A stretch of DNA of 64,000 nucleotides. Origin: Mesotaenium endlicherianum (taxonomy: Eukaryota; Streptophyta; Zygnematophyceae; Zygnematales; Mesotaeniaceae). The notes under the pieces are model-generated. The model saw only the letters and a list, made by a program, of their open reading frames with translations, searched no databases and had not been told where the DNA came from. Below are positions 43,111 through 52,040 of this stretch, piece by piece. The stretch lies in the NCBI GenBank assembly GCA_009602735.1, contig WELA01004158.1, forward strand, positions 39,985 to 103,984, in the 5' to 3' direction. The stretch's first letter is position 1; every line of letters begins with the position of its first letter. Both the position numbers and the translations under genes were made by a program.

Positions 43111-43788
43111 TGGCTGGTTATGGGTTACAAATTTAGCAAGCAGGCTGCCTTGGCAAATTTCTCGCCATATCAGATACTGTTTGGCAGAAGTCCAGTAGTG
43201 CCCAGCAGCATCAAGCAGGAGATTGAACAGGTGAAAGACCTGGACAGCCCTAATGAATTGTTAAAAGTGATGGTGCGCCGTAAGGCGCTATTTGAGCGCA
43301 TGATACCGGCTGCACTAGACAATCTGAAAATTGCACAGAAAAGAGATACGCAACGTTACGCCAGGACGCGAGACGGGAGCTACCGCCTGCAGATGACGCG
43401 GATTCAAGAAGGAGACTTTGTCTACCGCAAGCGCCAGACCAAGACCACCATCAGCACCAATTCAGGTGCAGTGATCTTGCGCCTGAAACATGCGTTTGAC
43501 AATGGTGTGTTAGAACTGGAAGGTTCTGATGGTAAAACCATGAGAGACCATGTGCAGAATTGCTCGCTATGCCATTTGCCAAATATTGATCCCACAGTTA
43601 GGGTTGTGCCTGAGGAATTGGTGCCGGCCACGCCTTGTGCCAGCTGCAAAGTGCTGGCAATGGTAACTTGCGATAACTGTGGTGCCCGTTGGCACACTTT
43701 CTGCATTGGCGAGGAAGAAATTATGGCAGGACGATGGGAATGTCCTGATTGCCTTCCTAAAACCCCAAGCCGCAGGGTTGGAAAATAA
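43111..43788 (+). pseudogene. D1 integrase C-terminus with PHD finger
   Basis: Reads MGYKFSKQAALANFSPYQILFG, the end of the integrase core, then EGDFVYRKRQ and HAFDNGVLELEG (SH3/GPY-like position). The end holds a zinc-binding array CASC, CDNC, HTFC, CPDC with a Trp in GRWECPDC, the C4HC3 spacing of a PHD finger (about 43640-43755). PHD fingers usually read histone H3 tails. Here it replaces the chromodomain of the other families. The segment itself is open; it is broken only at its junction with the upstream part. Confidence 0.85.
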
Positions 43789-44146
43789 TAGCTTTCAGCA
43801 GGAAAGGCAGGGACGCCTCAGCTGAAAGGGAGGGGTGTAAGAGGAAGTAAGGCAAGGCAAGTTTTTTTTAAATTTTTTGCTAAAGTCTTAGGATAAGCAG
43901 ATGGTGAGAGCCGGGTGACAGAGAACGTCACCCTGAGTGTTGGTCAAGGCTGCATGGTGCAAGTTCGGGAACNGGGAACCCAGGAATGGGTTAACCTTGG
44001 TAAGGCTTGTCACCGACACACGTGCAAAGGTCGATCGACCATGTCTGCCACACGTGAGGAGGGCCACCGACACATCAACCAGGCCAAAGGCACACGTGCT
44101 GGAAGACTACGCACGTGCCGAGGGACCGACACTGTTAGCCACGACA
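43789..44146 (+). repeat. D1 polypurine tract and 3' terminal segment
   Basis: The PPT GAAAGGGAGGGG is at 43824-43835, followed by TGTAAGAGG at 43836, a likely LTR start. The segment is about 311 bp and ends CCACGACA. It carries four CACGTG (G-box) words at about 44021, 44051, 44092 and 44112. A single N at 43973 between two 'gggaac' words is an assembly join. I see no convincing match with the D1 5' end. Confidence 0.6.
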
Positions 44147-44150
44147 AAAC

Positions 44151-45105
44151 TGCGAGACAGTTCTACAACCACGTAGTATGCTACCCTCTAATATCATCTC
44201 AGACAGAGACTCATAATTTACCTCTAAATTCTGGAGAGCTTTGATGGGGCTAATGGGAGTCAAACAGCTGCTCAGCACAGCCAACCACCCTCAGACTGAT
44301 GGGCAGACTGAAGGAACTAACAGAGTTCTGCAAGAGGTGCTGAGAGCATATATTAACCAAAAACAAGATTACCTGTTGCTTCAGATTCATTATGCGGTCA
44401 ACAGTGCGGTGCACACGTCAACGGGAAAGACCCCTTTTGAACTCAGTCTGGGTAGAGTCTCTAAGTCTCCTTTAGATGTGCTAGGGAAGCCTATAACTCA
44501 CCCTGACGGGATTGACAATCCAGTGTCCCTCCAGTCAACTCAGGAGCTTGCTGACACATTGTCAGAAGTCCAGACAAACTTGCACACAGCCCAAGAAAAT
44601 CAACAAAAATACGCTAATCAACACCGTCAAGAGCTGACATTTTCTAAGGGCGATTTGGTCAAACTGCATTCTCAAGACCTGTACCTGCCTGGTGTGGTCA
44701 AGAAAAAGCTTGGTCCGATCTGGGTCGGTCCATATTCGGTGGTGCACCGTGTCGGTCAGAATGCTTACAAATTGAACATGTCAGCGGAAGACAAGGGTCA
44801 CCCAGTCTTTAATGTCTCCTTCCTGGAAACATACATCAAAGGTGACACACTGTTCACAGGTTGGTTACCTGACCAACCGGGATCGGTTCCCCTCTGTCAG
44901 GGCGAGTGACCCTGAGGAATACGAGGTCAAGGAGATTTTAGACGCTCGCTGAGTTCGTCGATCATCTAAATATGACATGATGTACCTGGTCCAATAAAAG
45001 GCTTACGATGCCTCTGGGGACACTTGGGAATTTAAAGACCAGCTGATCTATGCCAAAGGGGCGTTAAAGCGGTTTTACCTTCGGGCGACTGGCAAACCTC
45101 CCTAA
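44151..45105 (+). pseudogene. E1 integrase, C-terminal part with chromodomain
   Basis: Resumes E1 after D1: ARQFYNHVVC, a damaged second-Asp region, TANHPQTDGQTEGTNRVLQEVLRA (catalytic Glu), GPY/F module (LGPIWVGPYSVVHRVGQNAYKL) and chromodomain (EYEVKEILDAR, then stops at the Trp of KWKGY). ORF 44241-44909 is open for 222 codons. The chromodomain is in a second frame. Confidence 0.87.
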
Positions 45106-45467
45106 CTGGCATCTCAGTAGACATGGGATAGTGACAGGAGAACCCGTCTCCAGGTAAGTTGGAGGAGAAAAATTGATGACAGTTGTGACAGGCAGCCCAC
45201 CTTTAAATCAAGTTGGAGGGAGTGTGTTTTGTCTCGGGATCAGCCAAGCACCTTCTTTTAAATATTACCATTCTACACACCTAACTTGCGCTTACACTCC
45301 CTTTTTCTCGCTTTTTCTCCCTTTTTCTCAAGTCCCCTCTTATACTCACTCACACAAGATATTACACACTTGGAACTCTCCCTACCACGTTCTTCTCCAC
45401 CAAAGGTACTCAGTAGCGGCAAAGTATTATGACTTTACTAACTGCATTGTGTCTATAATTGAGCAGG
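45106..45467 (+). other. E1 leader before ORF3, with possible intron (45406-45466)
   Basis: Pyrimidine-rich around 45290-45345 (several 'ctttttctc' words). Donor AAG|GTACT at 45406, perfect TACTAAC at 45436-45442, acceptor CAG ending at 45466, 25 nt after the branch A. The ORF3 ATG is at 45468, one base after the acceptor. E3 has the same layout. No other coding signal is seen. Confidence 0.45.
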
Positions 45468-45850
45468 ATGACTCAAAAGTCAAAACTTAAGAGGAAGAGA
45501 AGAGTGGAAGAGGCACAGGCAATATACTTGCAATTTTGTGGCAACATCGAATCATCCTCCATCTACGCTGAGGAATTACAACAACTCCATCAACAACGGG
45601 AGGTACGGAAGAAGGAGGAGGAGGAGGAACAGGCCAGGCTGAGGAAGGAAGAACTGGACAGAAATGCTGCAGAGGAGGCCAAGAAGGAAGAGGAGGAGAG
45701 GTAAGCTGAGGAGAGGCGGAAGCAGCGGGCTGAAGAAGAACAGAGGAGAATCAGCAGCTACCGCTACACAATGCTGGACAAGGGCTTTGACCTACTGGAG
45801 GAGGCCTTCAAGTATGCCCAGAGAAGTCGCAGTGAGTCGCAGAAGGACAT
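45468..45850 (+). pseudogene. E1 ORF3, N-terminal coiled-coil part
   Basis: MTQKSKLKRKRRVEEAQ, then a Glu/Lys/Arg/Gln-rich probable coiled coil of about 120 residues (EEEEEQARLRKEELDRNAAEE), one TAA at about 45702 and then RRISSYRYTMLDKGFDLLEEAF. It aligns with E3 ORF3 (EDRKRKAEEARR, ATYRYTVVGGQNFDNLKETL). The B solo LTR is inserted after SQKDI. Function is unknown. Confidence 0.75.
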
Positions 45851-46605
45851 TGTAAGGTCATAGGTTTACAAAGTGCATTTTTGAGTTCCTTAAAAGTAAG
45901 TTTTGGTTGCATAAAAGTATAGAGTGTATGTTTGTGGTCATTTTGATATAAAGTTCATTGAATTTGGTTAAGTATTGAGAGAGTTATGGATTTCCAAAGT
46001 TCTATTAGTTTTGAGGTCGGTTGACGACTGTCCTTAATTCGCGGTGAGCGCGACCGTCGGATTGACCGACAGCGTCAAGCGATCTGGCCCATTGGAGTGA
46101 ATTCGAACCTTCGCGTAAGTTCGGCTGACGCGGAGTGCCGACTAGGTCGATTTACCTAGAGGTTTCGGATTAGCCTAGCGCGTCTAAGTTAGTATATTCT
46201 AGGTATTTCGATGCATGCATGTGGATGTCAAATCGGCCCGACACGTCAGATGAGACTGATCTGGCTCTCTCACGAATATTCTGGAAGGGACGATTTGACA
46301 AACACTTAGGAAAATCCGTTGCTAAGCGGCCCTCTCGCCTAGGGACGAGCGGCCGTTGTAGAAAACTATAAATAGACATAACTACTTCATTCCTTATCAG
46401 TTTTCACTTCTGTATATTTCTACGGGTTTGTAATGACAACGTCTTCCATCCTACATCATTTGTGAGCAGTTTCTTGCTACTCAAATTGTTGAGTAGTTTT
46501 CCTAAGCTTTCTTAGTGACATGCCGCTGCACTCTTTAGTATGATTGCAACTAGTTCCTTTCCTCGTGAGTTACTACGCTTCCATTAGGGCACTCTGCCCC
46601 TTTCA
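45851..46605 (+). mobile_element. Solo LTR of family B in E1 ORF3
   Basis: 755 bp, TGTAAGGTCAT...CCCCTTTCA, TSD GACAT (45846-45850) and AACAT (46606-46610), one G/A difference. TATAAATA is at 46367-46374. ORF3 reads QKDILQREGE across it when it is removed. Confidence 0.9.
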
Positions 46606-46610
46606 AACAT

Positions 46611-47893
46611 CCTGCAGAGGGAAGGGGAGACATCCAAAAACTTTGACAAGTATATAGAGGTCAGCACAAGACTCTTCCTCTATCACGATAATGCCAGGGT
46701 GATAGGATATATGGCCAAAGAGGACAAGGCAATGGCCCAAGTGAATGAGGAGGGAGCTGTATCGATTCCGGGTATCTGGGGAAAAGATAGGGTCATCAGG
46801 ATGATCCCCATGGACGCGGACAGCTTTAAGGACTCTACATCCCATAACAGGTTCAAGGCCATGTATAATGAGGTGGAGAGAAGGAGCTGGGAATTCTTGG
46901 CGAGGGAAACCAGTCAGCTGGACTTTGCAGGGCACTGGTACCCTTGTACTCTGAAAAGGACAGACCCTGCCTTCTTCCAGAAGCCCACCGATTGGCGGTG
47001 GATGACCATCAACATGAGGGACCAGCAAAATGACAAGGCAGGGGATGAAGATTTTCTAACAAACCTACAGGGGAGCATAGTGTTGCCTCCTCACATTGCA
47101 GCTTGGGACCCAAGATTGGATGGAATAAGAGACTGCATGAGCCAAGAAATGCAGGAGGACAGGAGCAGGGCTCGCGAGTCATTCTCTAAAGGGAAGCACG
47201 CTTATGCCAAATGGGCAAGCAAGCAGGGAAAGAAAGACCTGTATGCGGTCAGGACTCAACAGCCCCCACCAGCACCCAAAAGGGGAAGGTTAGTGAGGTA
47301 TTCTTTTTCTCAGGAAGAACTGGAGCAGCTGACAGAGATCCCAGCAGTCTCGGAGGAGCCAGGGGAAGGAGAAGAGGAGGGGTCAGAGGAAGAAGAAGAG
47401 GAAGGCAAGGAAGAGGACACTAGTTCCGCTGTGACCCAGACACCTGCCACATCCCCTGTGATGGAGAAGACTGGATTGGCCAGGGCAGACATAGCCCTGC
47501 ACCAGCTCGTTGAAGAGGAAGGTATCACTTGGCTGGGAATTGCCAGAGGACAGAGCCCATCTGCAGGCGCGGAAACCCAGTCAGACAGGACAGACAGGAT
47601 GGCTGCTAGAGAAATAGCCAGAGGCCTGCCAGCATCTCCCTCGCAGAGAGGGCATGTGCCCTTGGCTCATTTCATGCAACATCCTTCTGGGATGCCGGTA
47701 TATGTACCTGTCAATTTGAGGGCTGTCCAGGAGAAGGCTGCCTCCATTCATTTTTAGACTGTGCAGGAGGAAACAGCCCAGTTACAGTGTTCTACCCGGG
47801 GCCCCTACGCGGATCCCCCAGGCTTCAGGAGACCCCAAGACAGGAGGAGGTCTGGCTTCCCTGACCATAGGGCCCCAGGACCATCTACCTCAT
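46611..47893 (+). pseudogene. E1 ORF3, conserved block and C-terminus
   Basis: Open to TAG at 47755-47757 and continuing in frame to 47893 (GPSTS). The conserved block aligns with E3: VIGYMAKEDKAM, VSIPGIWGKDRVIRMI, FKDST, YNEVERRSWEFLARE, QKPTDWRWMTI, LPPHIAAWDPRL, SKGKHAYAKWASK. Then come a Glu-rich tract, a region without a clear match, and GHVPLAHFMQHPSGMPVYV. Fixed Trp, Gly and Pro positions suggest a real folded domain. No transmembrane segment. It is not similar to env, dUTPase or protease motifs I know. Confidence 0.78.
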
Positions 47894-48066
47894 AATGGCA
47901 GTAGGCCGAGGGCGGAGGTGACAGCACGCTGTTACTAGTAATTCCCACAGTTAGGCATCAGTGTTGAAGCGAAAGGCGCTGTGAGGGAGAATAGTACTTT
48001 CAGCTGGGGGAACCATGTTCCCAGTCTTAGTGTTGTCAAAGCGACAATATGTTAAGTTCAAGGGAT
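47894..48066 (+). other. E1 3' untranslated region and polypurine tract
   Basis: Short non-coding stretch ending AAGTTCAAGGGAT (48054-48066), the polypurine tract equivalent to the one in E3. Two copies of 'cagt..tagtgttg..aagcga' (about 47955 and 48025) form a weak direct repeat. Confidence 0.6.
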
Positions 48067-48760
48067 TGTAATGAATCAGTATATTGGTTGATATAATATT
48101 CATGTAAATATAATAGCTAATTAAGTGCAGCCTGCTGAACTCTAGTTAATATGTAGTCTGCTGGACTTTATGAAAGTATCAATTTAATGACTCAGCCGGA
48201 AGCAGCAGGCTGAAGTCAACTTAGGTCAGCTTGCTGACACATTGTTTCACAGCCAGCTGACTTCCGTACTCGGATACAGCAAACTGCCTAGGTACGCATC
48301 TAAGTGTGGTAGGCTAGACGAATAGCCAGATGACATCCTTGGCCATTGGCGGTGGATTTGGTTAACCGAGGTCCTACCAACATGGTTAACTCCCGGGTAG
48401 GCGGTGCCATCGCACTGGCCGTTGAACAGTAAACTCATTCCATGTACATATGCTAGGTATTGCTTTTGAGTTCGGCATTCGGAAACGAGGGCAACTCTCT
48501 TGTACAGCTTAGTGAGAGAGATCTGAATCCAAGGCGAGAAGCCATTGATACGCACTGTCTTCTAGCCTTGCTTATGTATGATTTTATTGTTTGCATTATT
48601 GATGCTAGTTTTCTTGCATTTGACTTTCAAGTATTATCCACTGCTAGTGTGTTGTCTTTCGCTGTTTAATCAATTAACAGAAAGTACCATAAAGATTACT
48701 TGCTGATATAAAGATCTTCATTAATTGCTAATCGCCTATTTGGTAAGTCGATTTATTTCA
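48067..48760 (+). repeat. 3' LTR of E1
   Basis: 694 bp, TGTAATGAATCAG...TTTATTTCA, followed by the TSD GCATC. It is similar to the 5' LTR but differs by many substitutions and indels, indicating an old insertion. TGACTCAG is near 48187 and GATATAAAG near 48714. Confidence 0.9.
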
Positions 48761-48765
48761 GCATC

Positions 48766-48832
48766 CGAGCGGATTCGAACCCGCGATCTGTTGTTTGAAA
48801 TGTTCACACCTAACCAATTGGCAAATTAGTTT
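48766..48832 (-). other. tRNA-like sequence in C2
   Basis: Minus strand: TTGCCAATTGGTTAGGTG (A-box-like), then about 25 nt later GCGGGTTCGAATCCGC (a perfect match to the Pol III B-box consensus). It is equivalent to the stretches in C1 and C3. The T-stem is offset by one base, so a functional tRNA is unlikely. Confidence 0.5.
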
Positions 48833-49196
48833 TCACAACTACCAATTTATGACGAGTGCATGTACGCGACTCCGCGATAGGACGCCCGTTTGGCGCAAAA
48901 CGGTTTTTTTGGAAATCGTTGAGAAGTCTCCAAACGGCCAAACAGCGCGTTTTGAGCATTTAGTCGAATGGGTTATACCCCTTTGCCTGTTTTTGTTGAA
49001 CATGAACCAGGCGCCTAGGTGGTGACTCAAAGCACTCCAGTGCCTCATGTCGTGCAGGTAGTGATACATGCAGGATTCATTGTGACTGCAACTCTCACAA
49101 GCACACATTCTACGTTAATTTTCATTTACGTTTTCTTGAGGATTTGTCTATTTTTCAAACTGAAGAGATTTTATTTCCACTTCATTTGTAATGAAT

Positions 49197-49903
49197 CACT
49201 ATATTGGTAGATATAATATTCATTTAGTTATAATAGTTAATTAAGTTTAGTTTGCTGAACTTTAGTTAACATCCAGTCTGCTGGACTTATATAATTTTCA
49301 GTGTAATGACTCACCCGAGAGCAGCAGGCCGAAGTCAACTTAGGTCAGCTAGCGGACCCATTCTTTAATAGCCAGCTGACTTCCGTACTCGGTAGCAGCA
49401 AACTGCCTAGACATGCATCTAAGTGTGGTATGCTAGATGAATGGCCAGATGACATCCTTAGGATGGATGGCGATTCGTGATGATGGGAGATGGGGGTGGA
49501 TTTGGATAACCGAGGTCCTACTAACGTGGTTAACTTCCACGTAGGCGGTGCCATTACACTTGCCGTTGAACAGTAAACTCATTCCCTGTACATATGCTAG
49601 GTATTGCTCTCGAGGTCGGCATTTGGAAACAAGGCCAACTCTCTTGTACAGGTTACTGAGAGAGATCTGAGTCCAAGGCAAGAAGCGATTGATGCCAACT
49701 GTCTTCGAACCTTGCTTATGTGTGAGTTTATTGATTGCATGATTGATGCTCGTTTACTTGCATTTGACTTGTGAGTACTGTATGCCGCTTGTATGATGTC
49801 CTTTGGTGTTTAATCAATTAACAGAAAGTACCATGAGATTACTTGTTGATATAAAGATCTTTTATTCATTGTGAATCGCCTATTGGTTAGTTGATTCATT
49901 TCA
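49197..49903 (+). mobile_element. Solo LTR of family E in C2
   Basis: 707 bp, TGTAATGAATCAC...GATTCATTTCA, TSD TCATT (49192-49196) and TCACT (49904-49908), one C/T difference. Confidence 0.86.
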
Positions 49904-49962
49904 TCACTAGAATATTCCTTGAATACCGAGGAAAGATTCTCCCGAGAAGCAGAAACATAACA

Positions 49963-50180
49963 TCTGGGCAGATATATACGCTTTAAAAATCTGGCGTTGT
50001 TATTTGGAAGGCTATAAGGCTCTGACAATGGTTTTGGACCACTGCCCGAATACCTTCTTCCAAATCCAACCCACGTTGTCAAGACGGCAAACACAATGGT
50101 CGGAGTTCCTCCAGCGATTCAACTTTACTTGGGCATACCGCCCTGGGCGTAACAATGTTCCGGACCCGCTAAGTTGAATC
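49963..50180 (+). pseudogene. C1 RNase H, final part
   Basis: Joins 18412 through the TCTGG duplication: W-ADIYALKIWRCYLEGYKAL, VLDHCPNTFF (former TDH), LSRRQTQWSEFLQRF, YRPGRNNVPDPLS. It completes the C1 RNase H and confirms that C2 is an insertion. Confidence 0.85.
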
Positions 50181-51990
50181 CCCCAAGAAGTTCGCTTGTA
50201 TCAGGGGCCTTGGCAGGGGAAGCCGAACAAAACGGTCAGGCTTCAAGAGTGGCCATTCTTTATATTGCTGTACCACTCTTGATGCTTGACGCACGTCAGC
50301 CTGGTGACGCGGGTGCACCCGTCTTGGGTAGCATAGCTACTTCCGATTTGCCTGACCTGCATCAACTCATTACAAAAGGCTACACAAAGGATCCGTTTTC
50401 CGAGATCACCTGGATACTGGCTTGAACGGTGTAGCCATGACGATGGGCAGTATGGACAAAAGAAAGAACTCTCAAACTACAAATTTGAAAAGGGATTTTG
50501 GTGGCACAATGGGCGCATTGTGGTTCCAGACAGACCAGTAAGACATGTGCTACTACAAGAAGCGTATGACTCCCCTTACTCAAGTCATCATGGTATAACC
50601 ACAACGACCCATCAGTTGCACCAAGGGTACACATGACCAACCCTCAAGGTTGATGTTGCCGAGTATATCACCAACTGTGCGACTTGTCACAGGAACAAGC
50701 CGAGCAATACGTTGCCCGCAGGGAAGCTACATCCATTGGAACTTGCGGGTGCCCCTTGGGAAAGCATTAGCCTTGACTTCGTTGTGGAGGTGCCTATCAC
50801 CAAAAAGGGCCACAATAGGGTGTTGACGATTGTAGGTCGCTTCACTAAGATGGTGCACTTCGTAGCCACTAAACCATCATGTGATGCCAAGGAGCGGGTC
50901 TTTTTATCAATCATGTGTTCAAGTTACATGGGATGCCAAAGGAAATCACAAGCAATCGTGACAGTAGATTTATAAGCCACTTCTAACAGGAAGTTTGTTC
51001 ACATTTCGGCACGAAGCTTAAGATGTCCACTAGCTTTCATCCTCAAACCGAGAGCCAGATAGAACGTCTAAATTGCGTTCTTCAATAGCTCCTCGGGCAT
51101 TACGTGAATCCTTAACAAGACAATTGGGATACCCTCCTCTCAATTGCAGAGTTTGCAGTTAATGATACTTCTCAGGAAACTGTTAAGGAAACCTCGTTTC
51201 TCCTCAACAGTGGGCGTCACCCGCATACTCCGCTACACGACTTGGTCAACGATGCGGCGGGGGAGTCGTCCATGAGAGTTTTAAGCGCAAGTCTCTCTGT
51301 TCACTCTCTTCAAGAGGTGTACAGACAGGCAAACTTGGCCTTAGCCGCTGCTCGAGACGGACATAAGAAGTTTGTTAACACACACAGGCAATAATTGAGT
51401 TTGGATGTTGGCAAAAGGTTCTTTTGCAAACTAAAAACTTGCAACTCAAGCACCCAGGAAAGCGCAAGCTTCTGCCTTGTTGGGTAGGCCCTTTTCTCGT
51501 TATCGCACGGGTTGGTTTTGCTGCATACTGACTGGATTAACCTAAATCCATTTGGCAAACGCACCCTGTGTCCCATGTTGGTCTGCTCAAGCTGTTTAGG
51601 TCTGACGGCCGTCAGGCACAGCCACCAGAGTTGGAACTCGCCGATGATGATATAGCTTGGGACATAAAGGATGTCTTAGGATATCAATATACACGTCATA
51701 AGCCTTCTTGAGTGGAGCTTTTGAGCAAGTGACTAGATTACAGTTGAATTCGTACGAAATGCAGGACGAAATCCTACTTAATTGTAGTGATCTAGTTCAG
51801 CAGTACCGATTACGATGGGCCGAAGCTCAACGGCTCTTTGGACAGGCAAAATTGTTGATTGTTATTGATCCTAACCCAGTAGGTAAACAAAAAAGAGCCG
51901 CGGCCAAATAATCGGTCTTTTCCGTCACTGCCGCAATTGCAATCGGAAGTTCGCCATAATTTGTGTTCGACTAACTAGGGGCGAATCTCA
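50181..51990 (+). pseudogene. C1 integrase, broken
   Basis: Zinc-binding region (LLQEAYDSPYSSHHG, then NCATCHRNK), first Asp (SISLDFVVEVPITKKGHN) near 50770, damaged second-Asp region ([11 protein letters not shown]) near 50955, Glu region (MSTSFHPQTESQIERLN) near 51050, then IAEFAVNDTSQETVKETSF and a decayed C-terminus. At least six stops. A chromodomain is not evident; 51708-51911 is open but unrecognised (QVTRLQLNSYEMQDEI). Confidence 0.82.
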
Positions 51991-52040
51991 TACACATTAA
52001 AACTTTAAAACTACCTTACGCAGAAATTAAGGTTTTTTTA

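Larger units (their letters stand above)
33523..44146 (+). mobile_element. D1, gypsy-like retroelement with DNA methyltransferase and PHD finger
   Basis: TG...CA ends in E1 integrase, flanked by AAAC on both sides (33519-33522 and 44147-44150). Order: leader, gag with CCHC knuckle, retropepsin, C5 cytosine methyltransferase, unknown ORF, RT, RNase H, integrase, PHD finger, polypurine tract (43824-43835), terminal segment. At 10.6 kb it is longer than its neighbours because of the methyltransferase and unknown ORF. The two terminal segments do not align convincingly as LTRs by eye. Two assembly joins (39205, 43973) lie inside. Frameshifts and stops make this copy defective. Confidence 0.85.
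18814..48760 (+). mobile_element. E1, Ty3/gypsy element with third ORF, hosting four insertions
   Basis: TSD GCATC, perfect (18809-18813 and 48761-48765). LTRs 18814-19523 and 48067-48760. Coding order is gag, protease, RT, RNase H, integrase with chromodomain, then a third ORF. Insertions: E2 solo LTR (20243-20972) in gag, E3 (24484-33440) and D1 (33523-44146) in integrase, and a B solo LTR (45851-46605) in ORF3. Removing them and their TSD copies leaves an element of about 9.5 kb. Many stops show that it is inactive. Confidence 0.9.
18413..49962 (+). mobile_element. C2, solo LTR of family C split by E insertions
   Basis: Own sequence is 18413-18813, 48766-49196 and 49909-49962 (about 890 bp), one complete C LTR from TGTAACG to CATAACA. 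The TSD is a perfect TCTGG (18408-18412 and 49963-49967). The C1 RNase H reads continuously across it. The rest is E1 (18814-48760) and an E solo LTR (49197-49903). Confidence 0.9.

Noticed and set aside
45468-47893. ORF3 as a retroviral-type env
   Set aside because: No signal peptide, transmembrane helix, cleavage site or Cys pattern is seen; position alone is not enough.
51708-51911. A 67-codon ORF after the C1 integrase as a separate gene
   Set aside because: It most likely is the decayed pol C-terminus of C1; no start context or motif supports an independent gene.
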